A stretch of DNA of 64,000 nt from Phycisphaerales bacterium (lineage in GTDB: Bacteria > Planctomycetota > Phycisphaerae > Phycisphaerales > UBA1924): positions 62,001 through 126,000 of the forward strand of contig JADLCX010000089.1 of the NCBI GenBank assembly GCA_020846975.1, given 5' to 3'. The notes below the pieces were generated by a model. It was not told the origin of the DNA. It did not search any database and was given only the letters and a program-made list of their open reading frames with translations. The translations under genes were made by a program, and so were the position numbers. Shown here in pieces: positions 18,073 through 27,413 of the stretch (positions are counted from its first letter, which is position 1; every line of letters begins with the position of its first letter).

Positions 18073-19299
18073 CTACTTCACCAGCGAACTCATCTTGAAG
18101 ATGGGCAGGATAATCGCCATGGCGATGAAGCCGACGACCGAGCCCATCAGGATGATCATAATCGGTTCGATCATCGAGGTAACGGCCTTGATCTTCTCTT
18201 TGAGCTGGCGCTGATAATACGAACTGATCTCGTCGAGCACCTCGCCGAGCTTACCGGACTCCTCGCCCGCGGTGACCATCTGGACGACGGCGCGGGGCAG
18301 GAGGGTGGTGCGCGCGAGCGGGTGGGCGATCTTCTTGCCCTGCTTCACGCTGGCGTAGACGGTGCGCCACATCGATCGATACAGGCGGTTGCCGGAGATG
18401 TCGCCGGTGATGGCGATGGTGTCGAGCATCGGCACACCCGCGTTGATGAGCTGGCCCATGGTGTGCAGCGAGCGGCCGATGTAGAGGGCGCGGAACATGC
18501 TCTTGACGATCGGGATCGTGAGCCTGGCGCGGTCGAACCAGAACCCGCCGACCTCGGTCCTGGCGAACCCGACGAAGCCGACGACGATGGCGACAAGCCC
18601 GCCGACGACGAAGTACCAGTGGCTGACCATGAAGTCGGACAGCGCCATGAGGAACTTGGTCGCCCACGGCAGGACCTCCTCCTTGCCCTGGAAGACCGCC
18701 TTGAACTTGGGCAGCACGAAGGTGAGCAGGAAGATGGTGACGGCGACGGCCATCGTGCCGATGACGCCGGGATAGATCGACGCGCCGATGACCATCTTGC
18801 GAGTCTCGATCTCCTGCTGGATGTAGCCCGCGATGCGGTCGAGCATCTTGGCGAACGAGCCCGACATTTCCGATGCCCGGGTCATGTTGACGTAGAGCGG
18901 CCCGAACAGTTTCGGGTGGCGGCTGATGGCTTCCGAGAACTGCTTGCCGCTCTCGACGTCGGTCTTGATCTGAACGATGACCTTCTTGAACTTCGGGTGC
19001 GTGGTCTGGTCGGCGATGCCGTCGAGCGCGGCCCGCAGGTTGATGCCGGCGCGGATCATGACGGCGAGCTGGGTCGTGAACTCGAGGACGTTCTTCTGCT
19101 TGGGCTTGCCCGAGTTCATCTCGGCGAGCCTGGCCGCGAGGCCCTTGCGGTCCGAGTTGCCCATCACGGCGTTGATCGACAGGACCCGGAAGCCCTGGTT
19201 CCGCAGGATGCCCGCGGCGGTGTTGACGTTGTCGGCGGCCACGACGCCGACCTGGACTTCGCCGGCGTTGTTCTTGACCTGGTATCGATAGTTGGGCAT
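18073..19299 (-). CDS. Type II secretion / type IV pilus inner-membrane platform protein (GspF/PilC family)
   Basis: 408 residues with the GspF/PilC layout: an N-terminal soluble domain opening MPNYRYQVKN, then two repeated cytoplasmic helical bundles, each followed by a membrane helix (FLLTFVLPKF; LIMALSDFMV region; C-terminal MIEPIMIILMGSVVGFIAMAI). The ISSYYQRQLKEKIKAVTSMIEPIMI end is diagnostic. It forms the membrane platform on which assembly and retraction ATPases act. Sits directly after pilT and before the pilin genes. Confidence 0.93.
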   Translation of the reverse strand: MPNYRYQVKNNAGEVQVGVVAADNVNTAAGILRNQGFRVLSINAVMGNSDRKGLAARLAEMNSGKPKQKNVLEFTTQLAVMIRAGINLRAALDGIADQTTHPKFKKVIVQIKTDVESGKQFSEAISRHPKLFGPLYVNMTRASEMSGSFAKMLDRIAGYIQQEIETRKMVIGASIYPGVIGTMAVAVTIFLLTFVLPKFKAVFQGKEEVLPWATKFLMALSDFMVSHWYFVVGGLVAIVVGFVGFARTEVGGFWFDRARLTIPIVKSMFRALYIGRSLHTMGQLINAGVPMLDTIAITGDISGNRLYRSMWRTVYASVKQGKKIAHPLARTTLLPRAVVQMVTAGEESGKLGEVLDEISSYYQRQLKEKIKAVTSMIEPIMIILMGSVVGFIAMAIILPIFKMSSLVK

Positions 19300-19443
19300 G
19301 GGGTGCTACCTGATGTCGGACGTGGGATGGCGGATGTCAGAACAACGGTCAGGCTCTCCGATCGCGGACGCTGTGTGACAACCATGTCTACGCGAGGGAC
19401 GTGCCTGTACATCCGACACCGCACATCCCGCATCCAACAGGTC

Positions 19444-20502
19444 CTACGCCACCAGCATGCGTTCCAGCTTGTCCGGGTAGGCGGCCTGGGCGATCGCGTC
19501 CTCGCGGCTGATGAAGCCGTTGAAGTACTGCTCGGCGATCGAGGTGTCCAGGCTCATCATGCCCATGGCGCGGTTGGTCTCGATGACGTTGGGGATCTCG
19601 AAGCTGCGGCACTCGCGGATGAGGTTGCGCACGGCGGGCGTGCACAGCAGGACCTCGACGGCCGGCACCATGCCGGGCTTGTCGATCCGGCTGAAGAGCG
19701 TCTGGCTGATGACCGCCTGGAGGGTGTTGGCGAGCATCGAGCGGATCTGGTTCTGCTGGCCCGCCGGGTACATGTCGATGATGCGCTCGACCGTCTGCGA
19801 GGCGTTGACGGTGTGGAGGGTTGAGAGCACGAGGTGGCCGGTCTCGGCCGCCGAGATCGCGAGCGCGGTGGTCTCGAGGTCTCGCATCTCGCCCACCAGC
19901 ACGATGTCGGGGTCCTGACGCAGGGCGTGCTTGAGGCCCGACGCGAAGCTGGGCATGTCCTGCCCGAGTTCTCGCTGCTCGATGAGGCAGCGGTTGCTGG
20001 TGAACGCGTACTCGACGGGGTCTTCGAGGGTGATGATGTGCTTGCGGTAGCGCTCGTTCATCGCCTGGATCATGGCGGCGAGCGTGGTGGACTTGCCCGA
20101 ACCGGTGTCGCCGGTCACCAACACCAGCCCGCGGGGCAGGTAGGTGAGCCGCGCGATGACTTCGGGCAGGTTCAGCATGTTGAGCGGCGGGACCTTGGTC
20201 TTGATGGTTCGCATCGCCACGCCGACCGAGCCGCGCTGCATGTGGGCGTTCACACGGTAGCGGCTCAGGCCGGGAGCCTGGAAGCTGAAGTCCGAGTCCT
20301 TGATCTGCTCGAAGCGCGCGAGCGCCTCCTTGCTGCACATCTCCTCGAGCATCGCCCGGGCTTCCTCGGGCTTGATGACGGGGAAGTCGAGCTGCGTCAT
20401 GACCTGGTGGATGCGGACCATCGGCGGATGGCCGGTCACCAGATGGATATCCGACGCGTCGTTTTCATGGGCCGTCTTGAGGATGTCCAGAAGCTTGGTC
20501 AC
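19444..20502 (-). CDS. pilT: Type IV pilus retraction ATPase (twitching motility)
   Basis: 352 residues from a GTG at 20502, preferred because GGAG lies about ten bases upstream and the product then begins VTKLLDILK like other PilT proteins. Walker A is GDTGSGKST, the Asp and Walker B boxes lie in ALRQDPDIVLVGEMRD, and the PilT-specific AIRNLIRE motif is present as AVRNLIRE near the C-terminus. This points to retraction rather than assembly. Hexameric cytoplasmic ATPase acting on the GspF/PilC-type platform encoded next. No PilB is nearby, so the extension motor must be elsewhere. Confidence 0.94.
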   Translation of the reverse strand: MTKLLDILKTAHENDASDIHLVTGHPPMVRIHQVMTQLDFPVIKPEEARAMLEEMCSKEALARFEQIKDSDFSFQAPGLSRYRVNAHMQRGSVGVAMRTIKTKVPPLNMLNLPEVIARLTYLPRGLVLVTGDTGSGKSTTLAAMIQAMNERYRKHIITLEDPVEYAFTSNRCLIEQRELGQDMPSFASGLKHALRQDPDIVLVGEMRDLETTALAISAAETGHLVLSTLHTVNASQTVERIIDMYPAGQQNQIRSMLANTLQAVISQTLFSRIDKPGMVPAVEVLLCTPAVRNLIRECRSFEIPNVIETNRAMGMMSLDTSIAEQYFNGFISREDAIAQAAYPDKLERMLVA

Positions 20503-20889
20503 AGGCTCGCTCCGATCGGAGAAGGCGGGAAGGAATGGCTCCGATGCGGCCGCGACGCTTCTCAAGCGCCGGACCGGCATCCAGCGGCTGTTCGATCGGC
20601 CGACGGGCGGATTGGGTTGAAGGGGGAAGCCGGCGGAGCCCGGCAAAGCGCACCGGTTGCACGGGCGGGGCGTTGCAAACGGAATAAACGGCCGAACGCA
20701 TCGGCGGCTCGCGAGAACCATCGTGGACGTGGTTGCGCAAGACCGGTCTGATGCAGGCCGCGCCGCTCATCGGAAGACCGCCGCGGCCCGGAGAAGCCGG
20801 ATGTTCTGTCGGCGCGGACGGCATCCGGACGGTGAATAGAGCCAAACGGCGACGATTCGATCGGCCCGTAGATGTGTCCCCTCCGGCAC
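20503..20889. other. Gene-free stretch upstream of pilT
   Basis: 387 bases between the pilT start and the stop of the DinB-like gene. All six frames show no plausible product. It should contain the promoter for the pilus unit, but I could not pick a convincing -35/-10 pair. The only regulatory mark I see is the GGAG ribosome binding site of pilT. Confidence 0.5.
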
Positions 20890-21369
20890 TCAAGCCGGAT
20901 GCAGGAATCCCAGGTGCAGTTCCGCGTGGCGGAGATGCCCTTGAATCCACTCGTCGTGGGTCAACGGCCCGAAGATGATGTTCGACCCGGACGGAGGCGC
21001 CTTGACCAACCGATCCCATGCGCTTCTGAACGTGGCAAGCCCCTGATCGAGTCCCAGCGGCTCGATTCCCAGCGTACCGCCCTCGACGTTCGGAATGCGG
21101 GCCCCGCGCGGCAACGCACCTCGAAGATATCTGTTCTTCATCAGCCGCAGGATGATCTTGATGATCCACGGCGGCTTGATCGGGTAGCCGTCGTATGCGA
21201 AGTTGATCCAGGTGGCCAGGTGTCCGAGGCACTGGCCGGTCGTCCAGTTGCCCGTGCGTCGAAGGTTGCCGGCGCGATCCGCGGCGACGACGCGATCGAC
21301 CTCCGTCCACATCTGCTCCGGCGTCTGGAACCTCAGTGTTCGATGCTCGGCGACCTTCGTGTCAACCAC
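20890..21369 (-). CDS. DUF1569-like protein of the DinB superfamily
   Basis: 159 residues with the pattern of DUF1569/DinB-like four-helix bundles: LRFQTPEQMWTEVDR helix, NWTTGQCLGHLATWIN, where the His corresponds to the first metal-ligand position, and a final HDEWIQGHLRHAELHLGFL helix with the paired His residues. DinB-like folds often bind a metal and act as thiol-dependent or unknown enzymes. No specific reaction can be assigned. Three bases separate it from the amine oxidase stop, on the same strand, so the two may share a transcript only if transcription starts upstream of this gene. Confidence 0.7.
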   Translation of the reverse strand: MVDTKVAEHRTLRFQTPEQMWTEVDRVVAADRAGNLRRTGNWTTGQCLGHLATWINFAYDGYPIKPPWIIKIILRLMKNRYLRGALPRGARIPNVEGGTLGIEPLGLDQGLATFRSAWDRLVKAPPSGSNIIFGPLTHDEWIQGHLRHAELHLGFLHPA

Positions 21370-21372
21370 GCA

Positions 21373-22872
21373 TCACCCCCCCTTTGGCTTCACACCGTCA
21401 CGGGCCGCGAGCCGCCTGGCGACGGTCGCGCCCGAGTTCAGCCCGCCCTCCATGTAGCCTACGAACTTGTAGCACACGTGCTCGCCCGCGAAGTGGAGGC
21501 GGCCGATCCCCTTGGCCATGACGGGGCCTTGCGTCGTCACCTGCCCCGGCGCCGGGAACGAGTACGACGCCATCACCCACGGGTCGCGAGGCCAGTCCAT
21601 GAACCGAGATTTTACGAAGTTCTCCTTCCACTGCGGGTAGAACTTCGAGAGCGCCTCGGCGTACTTCTCGTCGCGCTTGTCCTTCTCAAACGCGAGGCAC
21701 TGATCCGCGTTCGGCCCGCCGCTGAACGCCACCAGGCAGGCGTCGGCATCACCCTCCTGGTTGTCGGTGCCGTCCCAGGTCATGTGCACGGGCCCGTTGC
21801 CGAGCGCGTCGGGCGAGAGTTTGGCTTCCTTCCAGAACTTCTTCTTGAGGTGGGCCATGTACTTGACGTTCACCCCCATCTGCGGCCTCAGGCTCGCCGG
21901 AAGGGCGGGAGCGAACTCGATCTTGTGCCAGACCGTAGGGGGAACGGCAAGCACGACGTCGTCGCACTCGATCGTGCGCCCGTCCTTGCAGGTCACCACC
22001 ATGTTCGCGCCCTTGTGCGCGATCGAGGTGACGGGTAGGCCGAGGATGATCCGATCCTTGCCGATGCCGTCGGCGAGCTTGCCGGCGAGCAGGCCGTTGC
22101 CGCCCTTGCAGCGGTACACCTCGGTGTCGGTCCAGTACTTCTCTCCCCCACCGGCCTTCACGCACGCGAGCATGCCCAGCAGGCTCGACTTGTCGGGCGA
22201 TTGGCCGTTATCCGAGGTCTGGTTGATGATCACGGCCTTGCGAGTCAACTCGTCACATTCCAGCGCGTTGATCCAGGAGAGCACGGATCGCTTGTCGAGA
22301 TCGGCGGCGTCCTTCGAGTTCCACGGCGCATCGGCATCGATCGACTCCGACAGCGGGTTCATCCTGTTCAGAGCCTCGTCCATGCTCTCCCACAGTTTCT
22401 CCGCGGCCTCGGGCTCCAGAGCCTTGCCGTCGATCACGATCGGGTAGGTGACATCTTCCGCCTCGGTCACGTCGAGAAACTCAAGGCCGAACCTCTCCTT
22501 GTACGCGACCCAGGTCGGGTGGTTGGAACCGATCAGTTCGGCGCCGCCCTCGACGTTCCGGCCCTTGATGAAGTCGGCGAACGAGAGCACCCGCCCGCCG
22601 GTTCGGTCACGGGCTTCAACGACCGTGACGTCGTAGCCCGCGCTGGCCAGTTCGTAGGCGCACGCCAGGCCGGCGAAGCCCGCGCCTACCACGACGACTC
22701 GCTTGCCGGCCTGGATGGGCCGAAAGGCCGCGCCGGCGAGCGCACGGCCGGAGCCGGAGAGCAGAAGCCCGGCCGACGCGAGCAGCGTCGCCGTGAGCAT
22801 GTCGCGGCGGCTTACGGCGTCGATCTTTGGGCCGAAACGACGGTTCAAATCTCGGTACAGCGAGCGTGACAT
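21373..22872 (-). CDS. Tat-exported FAD-dependent amine oxidase (flavin monoamine oxidase family)
   Basis: 499 residues from the ATG at 22872, preceded by GGAGGA. The N-terminal [18 protein letters not shown] segment is a twin-arginine signal (residues about 21-40). The dinucleotide-binding fold follows: [17 protein letters not shown], then [12 protein letters not shown], typical of GMC-unrelated amine oxidases and phytoene desaturase relatives. The C-terminal [25 protein letters not shown] block closes the FAD site. Substrate is unknown (amines or amino acids). Export as a folded, cofactor-loaded protein to the periplasm fits the Tat signal. Confidence 0.9.
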   Translation of the reverse strand: MSRSLYRDLNRRFGPKIDAVSRRDMLTATLLASAGLLLSGSGRALAGAAFRPIQAGKRVVVVGAGFAGLACAYELASAGYDVTVVEARDRTGGRVLSFADFIKGRNVEGGAELIGSNHPTWVAYKERFGLEFLDVTEAEDVTYPIVIDGKALEPEAAEKLWESMDEALNRMNPLSESIDADAPWNSKDAADLDKRSVLSWINALECDELTRKAVIINQTSDNGQSPDKSSLLGMLACVKAGGGEKYWTDTEVYRCKGGNGLLAGKLADGIGKDRIILGLPVTSIAHKGANMVVTCKDGRTIECDDVVLAVPPTVWHKIEFAPALPASLRPQMGVNVKYMAHLKKKFWKEAKLSPDALGNGPVHMTWDGTDNQEGDADACLVAFSGGPNADQCLAFEKDKRDEKYAEALSKFYPQWKENFVKSRFMDWPRDPWVMASYSFPAPGQVTTQGPVMAKGIGRLHFAGEHVCYKFVGYMEGGLNSGATVARRLAARDGVKPKGG

Positions 22873-22913
22873 GCAGATTGATCTCCTCCGAGCGTGCGAG
22901 CGAACAAGGTATC

Positions 22914-22949
22914 CGAAAAACGGCACGGGCGGATAAGCGCCCGTGCCGT
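22914..22949 (-). terminator. Intrinsic terminator after the 387-residue secreted protein
   Basis: A 12-base perfect stem (ACGGCACGGGCG at 22920-22931 with CGCCCGTGCCGT at 22938-22949, six-base loop) is followed on the minus strand by five U residues. It lies just beyond the stop of the gene at 23002-24165 and immediately before the amine oxidase start region. Confidence 0.7.
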
Positions 22950-22968
22950 GGGTTGTCGATGGGTACGG

Positions 22969-22991
22969 ATGCCGGCTCGGAGAGCCGGCAT
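22969..22991. repeat. Perfect hairpin ATGCCGGCTC / GAGCCGGCAT
   Basis: Ten-base perfect arms with a GGA loop, twenty bases from the terminator hairpin at 22920-22949. It has no T-run, so it may be a dispersed palindrome or protect the transcript end. Confidence 0.45.
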
Positions 22992-23001
22992 ACCAAGCGG
23001 G

Positions 23002-24165
23002 TTACTCGTCGTTGGTCGGTCCGATGGCCACGAGCCAGAGCTTGAAGAAGTTCATGACCTGCTGCTTGGTCAGCTTATTGGCGTTCAGCGCGTAGGTCAC
23101 CTTGCTGCTGGTCGGAAGGTCCTGCCCCGCGGGGATGACATCCGCGTACGTCACGCGCCCGGTCAGGCACGGGACCGAGTTGTCCACGGCGAAGAACGCG
23201 TCCTCATCGCTCAGCTTCTCGAAGGCCGCGCCCTCGCTGCTGGCGGACGTGTTCTTCTCTTCGTTGAAGCGGATGTTGAAGTCGTAGAACCCTTTGCCGT
23301 TGCTCTTGCGGTCGGGGTCCTCGACCCACTTGATCGTTCCCGTCACGATGTCCTCGTAGTCGGCGCCGTCGAGCGAGTACTTGAAGCGGATGTTGTCCGC
23401 GAAGTAGTTGCCTGTCTCGTAGTCGTAGTCGAGCCGGCCGTTGACGATCGTGCGCGGGTAGTTCTCGCTCGGGCCCTTGGCCAGCACGAGGTTCTCGAAC
23501 CGCATCGGGTCCGACTTCTTCACCTTCACCTCGACGGTCTTGCCGCCGATGATCCGCTTATAGTGGTAGCTCGCGAGGTTGTCCTTCTTCTCCGCCTTAC
23601 CGACGAGCCGGCCCGCGAAGTTGTCCACGAACGCCGCGGCCTTGCCCACCGCATCGACGTTGATGCGGAGCTGGCTCTCGCTCTTGGCTCCACCGGAAAG
23701 GTCAAACGCGCCCGAGGCGGTGTCGATCGGCACCGTGCCGACCCAGCGCCCGACGTTCTTCTTCTGCTTCGTGTCCTTCGGGTTCAGGACCGCCAGGTCA
23801 ACCTTGTAGAAAAGCTGGGCATCCTGCTTCTTGCGCCCGAGCGTCTTGGTGAAGAGGTTGGGCTGGCGCGTGATCTCGCCCGAATACTCGGTCGTCTTCA
23901 CCACGCTGAGCGAGAACGAGTACCGATCCTTCACCCCGACCGCCGGCGAATCTTCTCGCAGGTCGCCCGAGGTGTCCTTGCTGGTCCGGGTGTTGAACTG
24001 GATGTCCATCGTGCCCGCGATCACTCCGTCTTCGGTGATCTTCTCGGGCTCGGCGTTGTAGACCGAGGGCGCGCCGATCGCGGCCGCGCTGAGCACCACA
24101 CCCGACACCAGCCCCGACATCCGACCGAAACGGCGGACCTTGGAAGTCCACGGAGCATTCTGCAT
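23002..24165 (-). CDS. Exported protein of unknown function
   Basis: 387 residues from the ATG at 24165, fixed by AAGGAGG eight bases upstream, one of the strongest ribosome binding sites in the window, suggesting high expression. A basic N-terminus and hydrophobic segment (about residues 10-32, ending in AAAIGA) form a signal peptide. The mature part is Lys/Asp/Asn/Thr-rich and beta-predicted with no cysteine-rich or catalytic motif, and one Cys near residue 335. The last 25 residues (NKLTKQQVMNFFKLWLVAI) form a helix. Strong RBS plus its own terminator suggests an abundant monocistronic product. I do not recognise the family. Confidence 0.75.
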   Translation of the reverse strand: MQNAPWTSKVRRFGRMSGLVSGVVLSAAAIGAPSVYNAEPEKITEDGVIAGTMDIQFNTRTSKDTSGDLREDSPAVGVKDRYSFSLSVVKTTEYSGEITRQPNLFTKTLGRKKQDAQLFYKVDLAVLNPKDTKQKKNVGRWVGTVPIDTASGAFDLSGGAKSESQLRINVDAVGKAAAFVDNFAGRLVGKAEKKDNLASYHYKRIIGGKTVEVKVKKSDPMRFENLVLAKGPSENYPRTIVNGRLDYDYETGNYFADNIRFKYSLDGADYEDIVTGTIKWVEDPDRKSNGKGFYDFNIRFNEEKNTSASSEGAAFEKLSDEDAFFAVDNSVPCLTGRVTYADVIPAGQDLPTSSKVTYALNANKLTKQQVMNFFKLWLVAIGPTNDE

Positions 24166-24338
24166 TTCGAGTACCCTCCTTGAAGGGCCCGACGACCCGT
24201 TGGGCGGGATCCAACACGGAACCCGCCGGCGCGCACGCCGACCCTGTGCGTTCGTTCGGGAACATGGTACCAGAGTTTCATGGAACATGTGTGCGGGATT
24301 GCGAATCTCGCGGGCCGATCTCGTGTACGCTGCGCGTC

Positions 24339-24890
24339 ATGCTTGCGCCGACGTTTCTGGCCGCGCTCGTTTCGACCGTAACTCCTGTACCCGCTGAGGG
24401 TCCGCCGCCGAATGGCCGCGGCCGCGATCCGATGGTGTTTCGGAGTGTTTTCGAGGACCGATCTCGCGTCGTGATCCCGGCTCCAACACCGGACATCTGG
24501 ATCGCCTTTGACTCCAACACCTGCGAGATCCGAAGTTTCTGGAAGTCCGGGATCCAGTTCCGCGGCAAGGGGTGGGGCTTCTCGCAGGCCAGCGGCACCG
24601 CTGCGCCGGACGCGATCGTGCTGGCGGAAGCGCCTTCAACCATCAGCCTGAACCGGGATGTAGAACCGAACGAGGGCGAGCGTTCCACGTTGGCACCTGA
24701 CGCGTGGACATTCAACCGGGTGTCGTTTGACGCGGCGAAGGTGCACGACAACGCCGAGGTCAGGGACAAGACGAGGGCATCGGCGTCGGAGTCGGAGTCG
24801 GCGGGTGATCATCCCCTGCTGCTCCAATCACATCCGTCGGATGCAAACGACCCCGTCCGCTTCCGAACCATCTGGATCGTTCGGGAGTAG
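24339..24890 (+). CDS. Small exported protein of unknown function
   Basis: 183 residues from the ATG at 24339, with a short signal peptide (MLAPTFLAALVSTVTPVPA). A central PDIWIAFDSNTCEIRSFWKSG segment followed by FRGKGWGFSQASG resembles a beta-sandwich module that I associate with planctomycete secreted heme- or sugar-dehydrogenase-type proteins, here as a stand-alone domain. That resemblance is from memory and weak. The C-terminal third is charged. It lies 21 bases before the DUF418 gene and is probably co-transcribed with it, divergent from the preceding exported protein. Confidence 0.6.
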   Translation: MLAPTFLAALVSTVTPVPAEGPPPNGRGRDPMVFRSVFEDRSRVVIPAPTPDIWIAFDSNTCEIRSFWKSGIQFRGKGWGFSQASGTAAPDAIVLAEAPSTISLNRDVEPNEGERSTLAPDAWTFNRVSFDAAKVHDNAEVRDKTRASASESESAGDHPLLLQSHPSDANDPVRFRTIWIVRE

Positions 24891-24911
24891 GGGTGGTCGA
24901 GGAGGGATTGC

Positions 24912-26312
24912 GTGGCTGACTCACAGGCAGTGGTCTCGACGGATCTCCAACCGATCGCTTCTGCCGTGGCCGCCCCGGTGGGCGATTCTCGCCGTCTCAC
25001 CGCGCTCGATGCCACCCGCGGCTTTGCGCTTCTTGGCATCCTCATGGTGAACATCCAATCGTTCGCCGAGCCGTTCGGGCGGTTTGTCATGCCCACACCC
25101 GAGGCGACCGACCCGGTTACGCAGTCGCTGTTCTACTTTGTCAAGATCTTCTGCGAAGGCCGGTTCTACCCGCTGTTTTCCATGCTCTTCGGTGTGGGGC
25201 TGATTCTCCAGATGGGCAGCATCGAATCGTCCGGCGGCCGCTTCCGCGCGATCTACCTCCGTCGCCTGCTCGTCCTGCTTCTCATCGGCGCTCTGCACGC
25301 GCTGCTGCTGTGGTACGGCGACATCCTCTTTATCTACGCGATCTGCGGCGTCGTGCTCATGCTCTGCTCGCGACTTCGCGGCAGGACCCTGCTCACCATC
25401 GGCATCGCCGTGCTGCTGGGGGTGTCTATTCTCGGAGGCACTCTCTTCGGGTGGATGTCGCACGCCAGCCAGCACCAGCAGGCCGCGCAGGTCGAAGCGG
25501 TCCCCCACGATCCCCCAGCACCACCGGACAAGCCCGGTCGGCCCGACGACCTAGACCATCGCGCTCAGACCTCGCCCTTCTGCCGACTGATGAACGCCTA
25601 CCGAGACCAGCAGATCCGTGGCGGCCCGGAGACGCCGCTGTGGATCGAGATGGAGACCCGCGCCTACCGCGACGGGCCGTGGATCGAGTCGTTTCTCTTC
25701 CGCACCAGCACGTGGGCTTTGTACCTGCTGTTCTGCCTGCTCGGTTTCGGCTGGACGGTTCTCGCCGCGTTCTTCATTGGTGCGGGCCTGGCCAAACTCA
25801 ACCTGTTCTCGCCCGAGCGCCGCGCCCTGCGCAAGCGACTGATCCTGCTCGGTCTGGTTGTCGGCCTGCCCGGAGCGGCCGTCGGCGCCCTGGCGCCCGG
25901 GCTCGCCGGAGGCTCGCTCCCCCTGATGATTCTCGCGGGCATCTGCACCATGGCCGTTGGCCCGCTGGTCTCGCTGCTCTACCTCTGCACCATCACGCGA
26001 ATCGTCGAGTCCGGCGCGGCCCGTGGCTTGGTGCGCGCCCTCTCGGCCGTTGGCCGCATGGCCCTCACCAACTACCTCACCCACACGCTGGTCTGCACGT
26101 TCATCTTCTACCACTGGGGCTTGGCACAGTTCGCCCAATGGTCTCGCTCCGAGCGCGTGCTGCTGGTGCTCGGGATCTTCGCCGCGCAGTGCATCCTCAG
26201 CCCGCTCTGGCTATCGGTGTTCCGCTTCGGCCCATTTGAATGGTTCTGGCGAACCTTGACCTATGGACGGCTCCAACCGATGCGCCGCGAGGCCACTCCG
26301 ACCTCTCCATGA
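24912..26312 (+). CDS. DUF418 family polytopic membrane protein (YeiB-like)
   Basis: 466 residues from a GTG with GGAGG six bases upstream. The opening LTALDATRGFALLGILMVNI is the hallmark of DUF418/DUF1624-type acyltransferase-3-like membrane proteins, followed by about eight hydrophobic helices. The C-terminal DUF418 block is visible: LTNYLTHTLVCTFIFYHWG and the final WLSVFRFGPFEWFWRTLTYG. A charged Pro-rich loop sits around residues 190-225. Function of the family is unsettled; transport or acyl transfer has been suggested. Confidence 0.9.
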   Translation: MADSQAVVSTDLQPIASAVAAPVGDSRRLTALDATRGFALLGILMVNIQSFAEPFGRFVMPTPEATDPVTQSLFYFVKIFCEGRFYPLFSMLFGVGLILQMGSIESSGGRFRAIYLRRLLVLLLIGALHALLLWYGDILFIYAICGVVLMLCSRLRGRTLLTIGIAVLLGVSILGGTLFGWMSHASQHQQAAQVEAVPHDPPAPPDKPGRPDDLDHRAQTSPFCRLMNAYRDQQIRGGPETPLWIEMETRAYRDGPWIESFLFRTSTWALYLLFCLLGFGWTVLAAFFIGAGLAKLNLFSPERRALRKRLILLGLVVGLPGAAVGALAPGLAGGSLPLMILAGICTMAVGPLVSLLYLCTITRIVESGAARGLVRALSAVGRMALTNYLTHTLVCTFIFYHWGLAQFAQWSRSERVLLVLGIFAAQCILSPLWLSVFRFGPFEWFWRTLTYGRLQPMRREATPTSP

Positions 26313-26411
26313 CCCGTGTCACATCGCCGCGCCGATTCCGCTCTCATTGATTGCTCAGCCGATCGCCCCGCAGTTCCGTTACGCCCCGTCGATCCCCACC
26401 AAGAGGCGCCC

Positions 26412-27407
26412 ATGAAGCTCGACTCCGCCCGCGGCCTGAAGTCCTCGCTCATCGACAAGCTTGTCAAGGGTTCACTCCTGCCGGCGACCACCATCAAGTC
26501 ACTCGGCGCAACGATCGCGAGCTTCGCCGCCGCGCCGACGAGCCGGGCCACACTCGCGCTCGGGATCACCCGCAAGGGCAAGACCGAGTACCGGCTCGCG
26601 GTGCGGCTCCAGCAACGCTCACTCGACAGCGACCGCTTCGTCGCGGCGATCAGGGCCCAGGCCGGGCGCGAGGCGGATGTATGCTACATCGGCCGCGTAC
26701 ACCCGATGTCCACGCCCTGGCACTTCAAGCGACAGCGCCCGTTGTTGATCGGCGCATCGGTGGGCCACTTCGATGTGACCGCCGGGACCATCGGGTGCTT
26801 CGTCCGGGGCTCGAACGGCAAGTTGATGATCCTCTCCAACAACCATGTCCTGGCAAACGAAGGCGACGCGAAGAAGGGGGATGCCGTCATCCAGCCGGGC
26901 GACCTCGACGGGGGCAGGCCCGCGACCGGCACGGTCGCCGCGTTGACCCGTTTCGTCAAGTTCAAGTGGAACGGTGACAACTTCGTCGATGCCGCCGTCG
27001 CCACGGTCAACGCAGGCATCACCGCCGACCGCGGCAAACTCAAGGGGCTCGGCACGCTCGCCGGCACGGAGCCGGTTGAACTCGATATCGGCGAGGCGGT
27101 CTGCAAGGTCGGCCGTACCACGGGAGTGACCCGTGGCCGCGTGTCCAGCATCGAACTCGACAACGTCTTTGTAGACTACGACAACGGCCGCGCCAGTTTC
27201 GACAACCAGCTCGAGATCGAACCGACAACCTCCAAGCCCTTCAGCCGCGGCGGCGACAGCGGCTCGCTTATCGTCACGGCCGACCTGAGGCCCGCCGCGC
27301 TGCTCTTTGCCGGGAGTGACCACGGCGGCCCCAACGATCTCGGCGTCACCTTCGCCAACCCGATCAAGCGGGTGCTCAAAGACCTCAAGGTCAAGATCGC
27401 GATATGA
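26412..27407 (+). CDS. Trypsin-like serine protease with N-terminal alpha/beta domain
   Basis: 331 residues from the ATG at 26412. The chymotrypsin-fold triad is clear: His145 in LSNNHVLAN, Asp193 in NFVDAAVA and Ser283 in RGGDSGSL. The S1-site region after Ser (AALLFAGSDHGG) also fits. The N-terminal ~95 residues form a small domain with an LGITRKGKTEYRLAVRLQ strand pair, often seen ahead of bacterial trypsin-like peptidases. There is no signal peptide, so it is probably cytoplasmic or released in an unusual way. Six bases separate it from the 75-residue gene downstream, whose product resembles its N-terminal domain. Confidence 0.88.
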   Translation: MKLDSARGLKSSLIDKLVKGSLLPATTIKSLGATIASFAAAPTSRATLALGITRKGKTEYRLAVRLQQRSLDSDRFVAAIRAQAGREADVCYIGRVHPMSTPWHFKRQRPLLIGASVGHFDVTAGTIGCFVRGSNGKLMILSNNHVLANEGDAKKGDAVIQPGDLDGGRPATGTVAALTRFVKFKWNGDNFVDAAVATVNAGITADRGKLKGLGTLAGTEPVELDIGEAVCKVGRTTGVTRGRVSSIELDNVFVDYDNGRASFDNQLEIEPTTSKPFSRGGDSGSLIVTADLRPAALLFAGSDHGGPNDLGVTFANPIKRVLKDLKVKIAI

Positions 27408-27413
27408 TCCGCC

